From contig NZ_AKIW01000097.1 in the NCBI RefSeq assembly GCF_000282635.1, positions 1 through 64,000 on the forward strand: a DNA stretch of 64,000 nt. Reading direction: 5' to 3'. Under the pieces are notes generated by a model that was given only the letters and a program-made list of their open reading frames with translations, had not been told where the DNA came from and searched no databases. The stretch comes from Variovorax sp. CF313 (GTDB lineage: Bacteria > Pseudomonadota > Gammaproteobacteria > Burkholderiales > Burkholderiaceae_C). Of the stretch, positions 1 through 9,217 are shown piece after piece; the first letter of the stretch is position 1; the number at the start of each line of letters is the position of its first letter. A program made the position numbers and the translations under genes.

Positions 1-670
1 GGCCATCGGCCGCGCGATCGTGCGCGAGCCCCGGGTGTTCCTGTTCGACGAGCCGCTGTCGAACCTCGACGCCAAGCTGCGCGGCCACATGCGCGCCGAG
101 CTTGCGCTGCTGCACGAGCGGCTGGCCAAGACCACTGTGTACGTCACGCACGACCAGATCGAGGCGATGACGCTGGCGGACCGCATCGTGATCTTCGACA
201 AGGGCCGCATCCAGCAAGTCGGCACGCCCGGCGAGGTGTTCAACCGGCCGGCCACGCTGTTCGTTGCGGCCTTCATCGGCATGCCGGGCATGAACCTGCT
301 GTCGGTGCGCTTCATCGGTCACGAGGGCAGCGGCGGGCTGCTGCGCGGCAATGGCTTCGAGTTGCCGGCGCCGGGGTGGCTGCGCGACCGCGTCACGTCG
401 CCAGGCCAGCCGCTGACGGTCGGCATTCGCCCGCAGGCGCTGCGCATCGCGAGCGAGCGCGCGCCGCTGAACCTCCGGGTCGACGTGGTCGAGTACCTGG
501 GCACAGAGAGCCAGGTGGTCGGCCACCTCGCGACGGCGGGCGGCGCGCGCATCACGGCCACGGTGCAGGGAGACGCGCACGGCCTGCTGCACACCACGGT
601 CGGACTCACGGCCGGCACCGAGGACATGCATGTGTTCGACACGGCCAGCGGCCAGTCGCTGCGCCCCTGA
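1..670 (+). CDS. ABC transporter ATP-binding protein, MalK/UgpC type (5' partial)
   Basis: This is the C-terminal two thirds of an importer ATPase; the reading frame is open to the window edge, so the P-loop and signature motif lie outside. The visible part has the Walker B and D-loop (LFDEPLSNLDAKLR) and the H-loop histidine (VYVTHDQIEAMTLADR), the wording typical of the MalK/UgpC/PotA group. About 120 residues follow that fit the regulatory OB/TOBE domain of sugar-importer ATPases. A binding protein and two permeases follow in the same direction, so it should power that importer by ATP hydrolysis at the cytoplasmic face. A GTG at position 20 is internal, not the start. Confidence 0.93.
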   Translation, partial: AIGRAIVREPRVFLFDEPLSNLDAKLRGHMRAELALLHERLAKTTVYVTHDQIEAMTLADRIVIFDKGRIQQVGTPGEVFNRPATLFVAAFIGMPGMNLLSVRFIGHEGSGGLLRGNGFELPAPGWLRDRVTSPGQPLTVGIRPQALRIASERAPLNLRVDVVEYLGTESQVVGHLATAGGARITATVQGDAHGLLHTTVGLTAGTEDMHVFDTASGQSLRP

Positions 671-699
671 CAGCTTTCGTTTTTTCCAAGGAGAGGTTT

Positions 700-2031
700 A
701 TGCAACGCAGAGACGTTATCAAGAGCGCGGCCATCACGGTGTTCGGCGCGGGCCTGCCATTCAGTGGCGCGAACGCGCAGAACCGCCACGCGAAGTACTC
801 GGGCCAGACCGTGACCCTCAACGTGCCATCGCATCCGCACTACGACGCGATGGCGAAGATCCTGCCGGAATTCACGCGAGAGACCGGCATCAAGGTCGAG
901 GTCGACAAGCTTGCGATGGCGCGACTGAAGGACAAACAGCTGCTTGAAATGGCCAAGCCGCAGGGCGACTACGACCTCGCGAGCTACGTCGTGATGTGGA
1001 AGGGCGAGTACGTCGCGAAGAATCTCATCCGTCCGCTCGATCCGTACCTGGCGAATGCGGCGCTGGCCGATCCGGCCTACGATATCAAGGACATCATCCC
1101 GGTCTACCTGGAGAACCTCGGCCTCGTCGGCGGGCCGAAGGGCTACCTGCCGGGGCCGGGCGCCAAGCTCTATGGACTGCCCTATGGTGCCGAGACCTCG
1201 GTGCTCGCGTACCGGCGCGACATCTTCGCCAAGCACAACCTCCAGCCGCCGGAAAATTACGAGCAGTTCGGCAGGCTGCTGCGCCTCATCAAGGACAAGG
1301 AGGGCATTGGCGCGCTGGCCTCGCGCGGGCAGGCCGGCCACCAGTGCGTGCATGCGTGGTTGCTGCACCTGAACCCGATGGGCGGCGCGATCTTCGATGA
1401 CAAGTGGAAGCCGCGCTTCAACGATCCCGTCGGCGTGGCCGCGCTCAAGTTCCTGCAGGAGGTGGTCGCTACCGGTCCCGCAGGCATTTCCGGCTACGGG
1501 CAGGGCGAGAGCAACACCGCGTTCCTGCAGGGCCAGGCCTCGATGTACCTCGACTCGACCTTGCTTGCGGGCCTTGTCAACGACCCGGCCAAGAGCCGCG
1601 TCGCGGGCAAGGTCAGCTGGGCGCTGCATCCGGCGGGCACGCGGCGCGCGTCGCAATCGGGCGGGCTGGGCCTCGCGATTCCGAAGAACGCGAAGAACGG
1701 CGACGCCGGCTTCCTGCTGATGCAGTGGCTCACGGCGAAGGCGCAGGACAAGGCGGTCGCGCGCGTGGGCGGCGTGCCGATCCGCCACTCAACCATGGCC
1801 GATGCCGACCTTGTGCGCCAATACCCCGAGTACATCGTGTTCCGCGAGGCGCTCAAGTACTCCAATCCCGACTGGCGTCCGATCATCCCCGCCTGGGACA
1901 AGATCAACGTGCAGGCGCTCGGCGTGGGCATCTCCGAGGCGCTGATCGGCAAGAAGACAGCCGAGACCGCGCTCAATGAGCTGGTTCCGGCGGTGACGAA
2001 GATCATGCGCGAAGCCGGCTACGCGGCCTGA
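700..2031 (+). CDS. ABC transporter extracellular solute-binding protein, family 1
   Basis: A 443-residue periplasmic receptor for the importer encoded around it. The start ATG is preceded by AAGGAGAGG, a strong ribosome binding site. The N-terminus carries a twin arginine (QRRDVIKSA) and a hydrophobic stretch, with probable cleavage after GANA, so export may be by Sec or Tat. The body has the two-lobed family 1 pattern, for example YGLPYGAETSVLAYRRDIF and the late segment SQSGGLGLAIPKNAKN. The relatives bind sugars, polyols or glycerol-3-phosphate. The ligand cannot be read from the sequence. Confidence 0.92.
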   Translation: MQRRDVIKSAAITVFGAGLPFSGANAQNRHAKYSGQTVTLNVPSHPHYDAMAKILPEFTRETGIKVEVDKLAMARLKDKQLLEMAKPQGDYDLASYVVMWKGEYVAKNLIRPLDPYLANAALADPAYDIKDIIPVYLENLGLVGGPKGYLPGPGAKLYGLPYGAETSVLAYRRDIFAKHNLQPPENYEQFGRLLRLIKDKEGIGALASRGQAGHQCVHAWLLHLNPMGGAIFDDKWKPRFNDPVGVAALKFLQEVVATGPAGISGYGQGESNTAFLQGQASMYLDSTLLAGLVNDPAKSRVAGKVSWALHPAGTRRASQSGGLGLAIPKNAKNGDAGFLLMQWLTAKAQDKAVARVGGVPIRHSTMADADLVRQYPEYIVFREALKYSNPDWRPIIPAWDKINVQALGVGISEALIGKKTAETALNELVPAVTKIMREAGYAA

Positions 2032-2051
2032 CGCTGAACGGACGCTTCGTC

Positions 2052-2927
2052 ATGCGCAGACCCGGCTGGCTCCCAGCCTTCTACGTCGGCCCCGCCGTGC
2101 TCGTCATGGCGGCGGCCTGCCTCTACCCCGTGATCTCCGCGATCCAGCTGGGCTTCTTCGACTGGAGCCTGGGCACTCCCTGGTCGGAGGCGCGTTGGGT
2201 GGGCATGGGCAACTTCCTCGCGGCCTTCTCGAACCCGCGCGTGTGGTCGTCGCTGTGGACCACGCTGATGTTCGCCGCCGTCTGCGTGAGCGCGGAGATG
2301 GTGCTGGGCATTGCGCTGGCGCTCGCGCTCGAACACCCGGTGCGCGGCACGGCGTTCTTCCGCACGCTGTTCATCCTGCCGATGATGATTGCACCCATCG
2401 CCGTGGGGCTGGCGTGGCGCTACATCTTCGATGCGCAGTTCGGCTTGCTCAATGCGTTGCTGGGCCTGTTCGGCGTGGCGCCCATGGGTTGGCTGGCGGA
2501 CCCGACGCTGGCCTTCATCGCCATCGTGATCGCCGACATCTGGCAGTGGACGCCCTTCGTCTTCATCATGATGGCGGCGGCGCTGGCGAACGTCGACGGC
2601 GCGGTCATCGAGGCCTCGCGCATCGACGGCGCGCGCTGGTGGCAGATGACCTTCAAGGTCAAGCTGCCGATGGTGATGAACGTGATCGCCATCACGCTGA
2701 TGATGCGGCTCATCGACGCTTTCCGCGTGCTGGAGGTGATCTACGTGCTGACCTTCGGCGGGCCCGGCGACAGCACCGAAATCCTGTCGCTGCACATCTA
2801 CAAGACGGCCTTCGTCGGGCAGCAGCTCGGCGTGGCGGCGGCCGTGTCGGTGCTGCTGCTGGCGGTGGTGGCGGTGCTGTCGTGGGGCGCGCTGCGGCTG
2901 TCCAACCCGATGAAGGAGTCGCCATGA
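2052..2927 (+). CDS. ABC transporter permease, MalF/UgpA type
   Basis: A 291-residue inner-membrane protein with about six membrane segments, starting 20 bases after the binding-protein gene. The EAA loop that docks the ATPase is visible near residues 195-215 (EASRIDGARWWQMTFKVKLP). It forms the first half of the heterodimeric channel; its stop overlaps the start of the next permease gene by four bases (ATGA), which indicates translational coupling. Length and motif fit the binding-protein-dependent sugar permease family. Confidence 0.93.
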   Translation: MRRPGWLPAFYVGPAVLVMAAACLYPVISAIQLGFFDWSLGTPWSEARWVGMGNFLAAFSNPRVWSSLWTTLMFAAVCVSAEMVLGIALALALEHPVRGTAFFRTLFILPMMIAPIAVGLAWRYIFDAQFGLLNALLGLFGVAPMGWLADPTLAFIAIVIADIWQWTPFVFIMMAAALANVDGAVIEASRIDGARWWQMTFKVKLPMVMNVIAITLMMRLIDAFRVLEVIYVLTFGGPGDSTEILSLHIYKTAFVGQQLGVAAAVSVLLLAVVAVLSWGALRLSNPMKESP

Positions 2928-3748
2928 AGCGGCCGTTTTCCCTGGTGGTCGCGCACTACACGATGCTGGCTGCGCTCGGCCTGCTGTGCGTGGCGCCCAT
3001 TGCGCTGATCTTCGCGACCAGCCTGCGCCAGCAGGTGCAGATCTTCGCGCAGCCGCTGAACTTCATCTTCATGCCCACGCTGGAGAACTACCGCGCAGTG
3101 CTCACCGAGGACAACCTGGGCCGCTACCTGGGCAACAGCCTGTTCGTCGGTGTGATCGCGACCGCCATCACGCTGGTGTTCGGCTGCATGGCGGCCTATG
3201 GATTGGCGCGCTTTCGCTTTCCGGGGCGCACGGCGGTGGGCTATGCCACGCTGCTGCTGCGCACAGTGCCGCTGGCGGTGCTCGCGATTCCGGTGTTCAT
3301 GATCTGGAGCCAGTGGCAGCTGGTGAACAGCCTCTGGGGGCTGATCCTGCTGTACGTGGCGGTGAACCTGCCGTTCACCATCTGGCTGCTCTATGGCTTC
3401 GTGCTGCAGGTGCCGGTGGAACTCGAAGAGGCAGCGGCCATCGACGGCTGTGGGCCGGTGCGCGTGTTCACCAAGGTGCTGCTGCCGCTGATGGGGCCGG
3501 GGCTCGCGGCGGCGTCGATCTTCACCTTCCGCATCGCGTGGAACGAGTTCATCCTCGCGCTGGTGCTGACCGACCGGCAGACGCGCACGCTGCCGGTGGC
3601 AGCGTCGCTGTTCGTCACCGACATGGGCGTGGATTGGGGCAAGGTGATGGCCATGGGCAGCCTCATCGCCATCCCGCCGCTGATCTTTACCTTCGTGGCC
3701 GCGCGGCAGATCATCACGGGGTTGACCGCGGGCGCGGTGAAGGGCTGA
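2924..3748 (+). CDS. ABC transporter permease, MalG/UgpE type
   Basis: A 274-residue partner permease. The ATG at 2924 lies in the ATGA overlap with the preceding gene; longer upstream frames are shadows. It has about six membrane segments and an EAA loop (ELEEAAAIDGCGPVRVFTKV) two thirds along, as in MalG. With the preceding permease and two ATPase subunits it would make the membrane core of a carbohydrate/polyol importer. It is the last gene of this operon; the next gene is convergent. Confidence 0.93.
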   Translation: MKRPFSLVVAHYTMLAALGLLCVAPIALIFATSLRQQVQIFAQPLNFIFMPTLENYRAVLTEDNLGRYLGNSLFVGVIATAITLVFGCMAAYGLARFRFPGRTAVGYATLLLRTVPLAVLAIPVFMIWSQWQLVNSLWGLILLYVAVNLPFTIWLLYGFVLQVPVELEEAAAIDGCGPVRVFTKVLLPLMGPGLAAASIFTFRIAWNEFILALVLTDRQTRTLPVAASLFVTDMGVDWGKVMAMGSLIAIPPLIFTFVAARQIITGLTAGAVKG

Positions 3749-3775
3749 AAGTCCGGGGACAGAAGGTGGAGGCGC

Positions 3776-4177
3776 TCAGAGCCAGTTGCCGCTCTGCGGC
3801 ATCTGCACCTTCTCGGCCGGGTCGCTGCCCGTGACGAGCGAGCCGATGAAGATGCTCAGCAGCGAGATGAAGATGCTCGCGAACAGCGCGGTCCAGAAGC
3901 CCGACACCCGGAAGCCTTTCACCAGCGCGGCCACCAGCAGGATCATCAGCGCGTTGATGACCAGCAGGAAGAGCCCGAAGGTCACCAGCGTCAGCGGCAG
4001 CGTGAGCACGATCAGCAGCGGCTTGACGATCGCGTTGGCCAGGCCCAGCAGCAGCGCCGAGACCACCAGCGCGCCGGTGCTGTCGAACTTGAGCCCGCGA
4101 AAGAGGTGGCTGGCCACCCACAGAGAGAGGGCGGTGATGGCCCAGTGGATGAGGAAGGGGGTCAGGTTGTTCAGCAT
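3776..4177 (-). CDS. Small four-helix membrane protein, phage-holin-like (YvlD/PF04020 type)
   Basis: A 133-residue protein that is almost wholly hydrophobic, with four predicted membrane helices and motifs typical of the mycobacterial-phage-holin-like family (GLANAIVKPLLIVLTLPLT and LLVINALMILLVAALV). Members are common single-copy chromosomal genes and are not evidence of a prophage here. The biochemical role is unknown. It lies alone, convergent with the ABC importer and divergent from the histidine kinase gene, separated from the latter by 168 bases that can hold both promoters. Confidence 0.85.
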   Translation of the reverse strand: MLNNLTPFLIHWAITALSLWVASHLFRGLKFDSTGALVVSALLLGLANAIVKPLLIVLTLPLTLVTFGLFLLVINALMILLVAALVKGFRVSGFWTALFASIFISLLSIFIGSLVTGSDPAEKVQMPQSGNWL

Positions 4178-4345
4178 GGGGTTCGGGTTGCACGAGCAGA
4201 TGCCATGTTAGCCGGGGTGCCTGTGCCCACCCCGCCCGCCGGCAGGGCATGAATCCTTCCTGCTTAAGGTCCGGATCGGCGGGCGCCGTTTTCGAAGGTT
4301 ACCTGGTGAAACGATGTTGGGCGGCCCGTTAAGATCCCCGGTCTT

Positions 4346-5761
4346 ATGGCCAATGCGTCGATCGCCAGCATGACCCCCGCCCCGGCTTCGGCCGACGAAG
4401 CCGAATCATGGGTGCGCGGCGAACTCATTCGCAGCCTCATGCGCTCTGCGAAGGGCTCGTATTTCGTTTCGGGTGCGCTGATGCCGGCAATGGTCGGCCT
4501 GAGCTGGGCCTACGTGCCCCGCTGGGAACTGCTGACCTGGCTGGTGGCAGGCTTGCTCGCCACCGCTTGCCGCGCCTGGGGCGCACAGGTCTACGCGGTG
4601 CGCTATGCCGGGCGCAGTGCGGCGGCACAGCAGCAGTTCACGGAACGCTATGGCTTCGTCTGGAGCACCAGCGCGGTGGTGTGGGGCCTCTCGGTGCTGC
4701 TGTTCTTCGAGCGCACGCCGCAAGTCAACCAGTTCATGAGCTGGCTCATCGTGGCCGGCGTGGGCACCTTTCCGCTCAACGGGCTGGCGCTGCATCCGCC
4801 GCTGCTCAAGCGCTACGTCAACACGCTGTTCATCACGATGCTGGGTGCGGTGTTGCTGCGCCTGGCCTCGATCACCCTGCAGCATCCGCAGTTCCAGTTC
4901 GGCTACCTGATGCCGGTGCTGCCGGTGCTGCACTGGTTCCTGCTGCTGCGGGCGGGGCGGCACATTCACGAGACGGCGCGCAACAGCCTGGAGCTGCTGT
5001 TCCATAACCATATCCTGATCAAGTCGCTGACCCAGCAGCGGCAGGCGGCGGTATCGGCCGTGGCCATGAAGAACCGCTTCCTGGCCAGCGCTGCGCACGA
5101 CATGCGCCAGCCGGTGCTGGCACTTTCGTTGTACGCAGATTGGCTGCGCAACGAGCCTGAACTGGTGCTGGAGCTCGCGCCCAAGATCGTGCGCGCCACG
5201 CACGCAGTGAATGCACTGTTCGACTCGATGTTCGACCTGGCGCGCATCGATTCGGGCCAGGTGCGCCTGCACGTCGAGCGGGTCGACATGTCCGAGCTGC
5301 TGCACGACCTCGAACTGCAATACCGCCCGGTAGCCGAGAGCCGCGGACTGGACTTCCGCGTGCACGCATGCGAGGGCTCGTTCCTGACCGACCCGATCCG
5401 CGTGCGCCGCATGATCGGCAACCTGCTGGCCAACGCGATCAAGTACACGACGGAAGGCGGCGTGCTGCTGGCCGCGCGGCAGACGCGCGACGGCCTGCGC
5501 GTGGAGGTGTGGGACACCGGCATCGGCATCGCGCCCGAGCATCTGCGCGACGTGTTCCTTGAGTTCTACAAGGTGGCGGACCATGCCGGCACCTCCGACG
5601 GCTTCGGCCTCGGGCTGGCCATCGTTGCGCGGCTGTCGCACGTGCTGGGCCACCCTGTCAGCGTGCGTTCGCGCCTGGGCCGCGGCAGCGTGTTCCGGGT
5701 GGCGCTGCACGACGCCGACGAGGCGGTGGCGCAGGCGCGGGTGAGTGCGTCGGGTGGTTGA
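4346..5761 (+). CDS. Membrane sensor histidine kinase
   Basis: A 471-residue protein. The first 200 residues contain five or six membrane helices with little periplasmic sequence. A dimerisation helix follows, with the phosphoacceptor His251 in SAAHDMRQPVLAL, then an ATPase domain with an N box (NLLANAIKYTTEGG), a G1 box (VWDTGIGIAPEHL) and a G2 box (GFGLGLAIVARLSHVLG). There is no receiver domain. The HDMRQP wording is frequent in beta-proteobacterial kinases that pair with short LuxR-type regulators. The likely partner is the convergent response regulator directly downstream. The signal is unknown. Confidence 0.92.
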   Translation: MANASIASMTPAPASADEAESWVRGELIRSLMRSAKGSYFVSGALMPAMVGLSWAYVPRWELLTWLVAGLLATACRAWGAQVYAVRYAGRSAAAQQQFTERYGFVWSTSAVVWGLSVLLFFERTPQVNQFMSWLIVAGVGTFPLNGLALHPPLLKRYVNTLFITMLGAVLLRLASITLQHPQFQFGYLMPVLPVLHWFLLLRAGRHIHETARNSLELLFHNHILIKSLTQQRQAAVSAVAMKNRFLASAAHDMRQPVLALSLYADWLRNEPELVLELAPKIVRATHAVNALFDSMFDLARIDSGQVRLHVERVDMSELLHDLELQYRPVAESRGLDFRVHACEGSFLTDPIRVRRMIGNLLANAIKYTTEGGVLLAARQTRDGLRVEVWDTGIGIAPEHLRDVFLEFYKVADHAGTSDGFGLGLAIVARLSHVLGHPVSVRSRLGRGSVFRVALHDADEAVAQARVSASGG

Positions 5762-5794
5762 GCAATCGTCCTCCGGTGCTCTTGCGCCGCCCAT

Positions 5795-5826
5795 AAAAAA
5801 ACCGCGCTGATGCGCGGTTTTTCATT
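5795..5826. terminator. Bidirectional rho-independent terminator
   Basis: Stem AAACCGCGC (5799-5807), loop TGAT, stem GCGCGGTTT (5812-5820), flanked by runs of A on the left and T on the right. It sits between the 3' ends of the convergent kinase and regulator genes and can stop transcription from both sides. Confidence 0.9.
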
Positions 5827-5846
5827 TCCAGAAACCCCGAGGGGGG

Positions 5847-6449
5847 TTAACCAGATAGCAAACCGTTCGTGCGCGCGTAGTGCAGCGCCTGCGTACGGCT
5901 CTTCACGCCCAGCCTGCGGAACAGGCGCCACAGGTGCACCTTCACCGTGTGCTCGCTGATCTCCAGGTCGGTGGCGATGTCGCGGTTGCTCATGCCCTTG
6001 TCGAGCATGGCGATCAGCTGCGTCTGCCGCTTCGAGAGCTTGCCGCTGTTGGCGGCCGGCATCTCGTCGGCTTCGTCTTCCGAGCCTGCCATCAGCAGGC
6101 CGCGCAACGCCGCGGCCAGCTCGTTGGAGCTGGCCGACTTCTCGATGTAGGTGTCGGCGCCGGCCTCGATGCAGGCGTCCTCCATGTCCGCGGACGGCGC
6201 TGCCGAATACACGGCGATCGGCACGTTCGGATAGACCTGCTTGACCGCGATCACGCCCGACACGCCATTGGTGTCCGGGAGCTTCAGGTCCAGGCAGAAG
6301 AGGGTCGGCGCGCCACGCTGCTGCACAGAGCCCGCGAGCTTGTCGAGGCGCTCGAGCTCGACGATGTTCTCGGCCGGGCGCAAGCGCCGCAAGACCATCA
6401 CGATCGCGTCGCGCATCAGGGGGTGGTCGTCGATGACATAAATGCTCAT
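5847..6449 (-). CDS. LuxR/NarL-family response regulator
   Basis: A 200-residue two-domain regulator. The receiver domain has the acidic pair in YVIDDHP, the phosphoacceptor Asp54 in FCLDLKLPDTNG and a conserved Lys in the last third (YIEKSASS). The C-terminal LuxR HTH spans about 137-200 (LSKRQTQLIAMLDKGMSNRD, then ISEHTVKVHLWRLFRRLGV). The start is the first ATG before the receiver; longer frames run into trpS. It is the probable output of the convergent kinase. Target genes cannot be named. Confidence 0.92.
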   Translation of the reverse strand: MSIYVIDDHPLMRDAIVMVLRRLRPAENIVELERLDKLAGSVQQRGAPTLFCLDLKLPDTNGVSGVIAVKQVYPNVPIAVYSAAPSADMEDACIEAGADTYIEKSASSNELAAALRGLLMAGSEDEADEMPAANSGKLSKRQTQLIAMLDKGMSNRDIATDLEISEHTVKVHLWRLFRRLGVKSRTQALHYARTNGLLSG

Positions 6450-6522
6450 GTTTTCTTCCTTTGTGATCGCACCGTCTTCTCTCGTCCTGCTCACCGGCAG
6501 GTAAGCCGATGGGTTTGCCGGA

Positions 6523-7854
6523 TCAACTCCCGCTGGTCGTGGGTGTTGCCTCCGCCAATGCCTCAAGCGCCTCGGTGACGGCGCGTGTTTCTTCTGTTCC
6601 GATGGGTTCCAGCTGGCCGGCCAGCGCGGCCAGCGCTTCGCCGCGCTGCGTCTGCAAGAGCGCGATGGTACGGCCCGCTTCCTGCGGCGATGCGAATCCA
6701 CGGCTCTGCAGCAGGGTTTCGCCGCGCGCATCCAACAGCTTGAAATAGAACAGCCCGTCCGCCTTCTCGCGGTACTGCTTGAAACTGGGCTTCGCGACCT
6801 TGGCCGCCCGGGCTTGCCCGGCGTCCTTGCCGGCCGCGAGATTGCGCAGGCCGACCGCATGGCGCAGGCTGGCCATGAAGGGCTTCGACAGGGCCTGCGC
6901 CTTCGCGGCGCCGGAGAGCAGGATGCGCTCGATTTGGGCCGGGTCGTTCATGAGCGCGTCGTAGCGTGCGCGCAGCGGCGCCACTTCCTGGTCGATGCGC
7001 TCGAACAGCAACTGCTTGGCGTCGCCCCAGCCGATGCCGCCGGCGTACGCCTTGCGCAGCGTCTCGGTTTCCTCGGCGCTGGCGAAGGCCTGGTAGATCT
7101 GGAACAGTGCCGAGCCTTCGGTGTCCTTGGGCTCGCCGGGCGCGCGCGAGTCGGTCACGATGCCGGCAATCTGCTTTTGCAGCTGTGCACGCGGTGCGAA
7201 CAGCGGGATCGTGTTGCCGTAGCTCTTGCTCATCTTGCGGCCGTCGAGGCCGGGCAGGGTGGCGACGGCGTCGTCGATCTCGGCTTCGGGCAGCGTGAAG
7301 TGCTCGCCGTACTGGTGGTTGAAGCGCTGCGCCATGTCGCGCGCCATCTCGATGTGCTGCACCTGGTCGCGGCCCACGGGCACCTTGTGGGCGTTGAACA
7401 TCAGGATGTCGGCGCCCATGAGCACCGGGTACATGAAGAGGCCGGCCGTCACGTCGGCGTCGGGGTCCTCGCCCTTGGCCACGTTCTTGTCGAGCTGCGC
7501 CTTGTAGGCATGCGCGCGGTTGAGCACGCCCTTGCCGGTCACGCAGGTGAGGAACCAGGTCAGCTCGGGGATCTCGACGATGTCCGACTGGCGGTAGAAG
7601 GTGACGCGCTCGGGGTCGAGCCCGCAGGCCAGCCAGCTGGCGGCAATCTCGAGGGTGGAGCGCTGGATCAGCGCCGGCTCCTGTACCTTGATGAGCGCGT
7701 GGTAGTCGGCCAGGAAGAAGAAGCTCTGCACGCCGGGCGCGACGCTTTGCCGCACCGAGTGGCGGATCGAGCCGACGTAGTTGCCGAGGTGCGGCGTGCC
7801 CGAGGGCGTGATGCCGGTCAGGACGCGCAAGGAAGCTTTGGAAGACGAGGCCAT
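6523..7854 (-). CDS. trpS: Tryptophan--tRNA ligase
   Basis: Charges tRNA-Trp with tryptophan in the cytoplasm. Class I aminoacyl-tRNA synthetase motifs are visible: the HIGH-like TPHLGN near residue 20 and KMSKS (DGRKMSKSYGNTI). At 443 residues it is about 100 longer than the E. coli enzyme. The extra C-terminal part, including QYREKADGLFYFKLLDARGE, is a known extension in Burkholderiales, with a DUF2319-like appearance that I recall but could not verify. It is followed closely by the response regulator gene and preceded by the M50 peptidase gene, with only 12 bases between. Confidence 0.97.
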   Translation of the reverse strand: MASSSKASLRVLTGITPSGTPHLGNYVGSIRHSVRQSVAPGVQSFFFLADYHALIKVQEPALIQRSTLEIAASWLACGLDPERVTFYRQSDIVEIPELTWFLTCVTGKGVLNRAHAYKAQLDKNVAKGEDPDADVTAGLFMYPVLMGADILMFNAHKVPVGRDQVQHIEMARDMAQRFNHQYGEHFTLPEAEIDDAVATLPGLDGRKMSKSYGNTIPLFAPRAQLQKQIAGIVTDSRAPGEPKDTEGSALFQIYQAFASAEETETLRKAYAGGIGWGDAKQLLFERIDQEVAPLRARYDALMNDPAQIERILLSGAAKAQALSKPFMASLRHAVGLRNLAAGKDAGQARAAKVAKPSFKQYREKADGLFYFKLLDARGETLLQSRGFASPQEAGRTIALLQTQRGEALAALAGQLEPIGTEETRAVTEALEALAEATPTTSGS

Positions 7855-7866
7855 TTGACGAAGAAC

Positions 7867-8523
7867 TTAACGCAGCGGAGAAAGAAGGAGATTGATGAAG
7901 TCGTAGCCAAGGGTCATCAATGGCCGCATCCAGAAGGTGTCCAGGATTCTTGCAATGATCAATCCCATCACAATAAAGAAGCCAAAAGGTTCAATGCGGG
8001 CCAGGAAATTCTGTGCGGGCCCATTTGGCAGCAAGCCGGCGAGCACGCGCCCACCATCGAGCGGCGGTAGCGGGAACAGGTTCAAGGCGCACATGACGAG
8101 ATTGACCCGGATGCCGGCTTCCGCCATCTCGCGAAAGAATTCCTCATCGATATCGAGAAGCTTGAGCGACGCCCAAACCAGCGTCCAAAGCAAGGCCTGA
8201 ATGAAGTTCGACATCGGCCCGGCCAGCGCCACCCAGATCATGTCGCGCTTCGGATGGTGCAGCCGCCCGAAGTTGACCGGCACCGGCTTGGCATAGCCGA
8301 ACAGGAAGGCGCCCGAGGTCGCGAAGTACAGCATCAACGGCATCAGGATGGTCCCGATGGGATCGATGTGCTTCATCGGGTTGAGGGTGACCCGTCCCAT
8401 GACCTCGGCCGTGTTGTCGCCGAAATGGCGTGCCACATACCCGTGTGCCGCCTCGTGCACTGTGATCGCGAAGATCACCGGCAGCGCGTAGATCAGGATG
8501 GTCTGTATCAGGTTGGAATCCAC
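7867..8523 (-). CDS. Site-2-protease-like zinc metallopeptidase, M50 family
   Basis: A 218-residue polytopic protein with the zinc motif HEAAH near residues 23-27 inside the first helices and a second catalytic-site motif (LPPLDGGRVLAG) late in the chain. It belongs to the short, PDZ-less M50 group. The substrate is unknown. It stands between the YciO-like gene and trpS in one leftward transcription unit, an order I recall as common in Burkholderiales. Confidence 0.92.
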   Translation of the reverse strand: MDSNLIQTILIYALPVIFAITVHEAAHGYVARHFGDNTAEVMGRVTLNPMKHIDPIGTILMPLMLYFATSGAFLFGYAKPVPVNFGRLHHPKRDMIWVALAGPMSNFIQALLWTLVWASLKLLDIDEEFFREMAEAGIRVNLVMCALNLFPLPPLDGGRVLAGLLPNGPAQNFLARIEPFGFFIVMGLIIARILDTFWMRPLMTLGYDFINLLLSPLR

Positions 8524-8563
8524 TGGGCGATTGTGTCAGATGGGAGTGGTTATCAGCCCGATT

Positions 8564-9199
8564 TCAGAGGCCGAGCACGGCCAATGCACCGCGTCCCTGA
8601 CGCACCACGACCGGGTCGTCGCCCGTGCCCATGGGCGTGAGGTCGACCACGGTGGTCGGCTGCGAAGAGCAGGCGCCGGCATCGATGACCGCGGCGATCT
8701 GCTTCTCGAAGCGCTCGCGGATGGTCTGCGCGTCGTTCAGCGCATCGGTCTCGCCGGGAGCGATCAGCGTGGTGGCCAGCAGCGGCGCGCCGTGCAGCGA
8801 CAGCAGCTCCAGCAGCACCTTGTGGTCGGGCACGCGCAGGCCGATGGTCTTGCGCTGCGGATGGCTCACGCGGCGCGGCACTTCCTTGGTCGCTTCGAGC
8901 AGGAAGGTGTAGGGGCCGGGCGTGGCCGCCTTCAGCAGGCGGTACTGCTTGTTGTCGACGCGTGCGTAGTTGGCCAGCTCGCTCAGGTCGCGGCACAGCA
9001 GCGTGAGGTGGTGCTTCTCGTCGACCTGGCGGATGCGGCGCAGCTGGTCGACCGCGTCCTTGTCGTCGAGGTGGCAGGCCAGCGCGTAGCTGGAGTCGGT
9101 GGGCACGGCCACGATCTCGCCGCGTGCCAGCAGCGTGGCGGCCTGCTTCAGCAGCCGCTGCTGCGGGTTCTCGGGGTGGACTTCGAAGTACTGGGCCAT
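8564..9199 (-). CDS. YrdC/YciO-family (Sua5-like) protein
   Basis: A 211-residue single-domain protein of the Sua5/YrdC/YciO superfamily. It has the fold-defining N-terminal motif (GEIVAVPTDSSYALACHL), a CRDLSELANYA segment and PGPYTFLLEATKEVPRR. True threonylcarbamoyl-AMP synthases carry a KRPxxKP-type motif; here the matching place reads DEKHHLTLLC, closer to E. coli YciO, so tRNA t6A synthesis is possible but not assured. In E. coli yciO sits beside a PHP phosphoesterase gene (yciV); here the two are split by a transporter gene. Confidence 0.88.
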   Translation of the reverse strand: MAQYFEVHPENPQQRLLKQAATLLARGEIVAVPTDSSYALACHLDDKDAVDQLRRIRQVDEKHHLTLLCRDLSELANYARVDNKQYRLLKAATPGPYTFLLEATKEVPRRVSHPQRKTIGLRVPDHKVLLELLSLHGAPLLATTLIAPGETDALNDAQTIRERFEKQIAAVIDAGACSSQPTTVVDLTPMGTGDDPVVVRQGRGALAVLGL

Positions 9200-9217
9200 G
9201 AGGGAAAGATCTCCTGA

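Noticed and set aside
3776..4177. Prophage trace from the holin-like gene
   Set aside because: The family is a common chromosomal membrane protein and no other phage gene is near.
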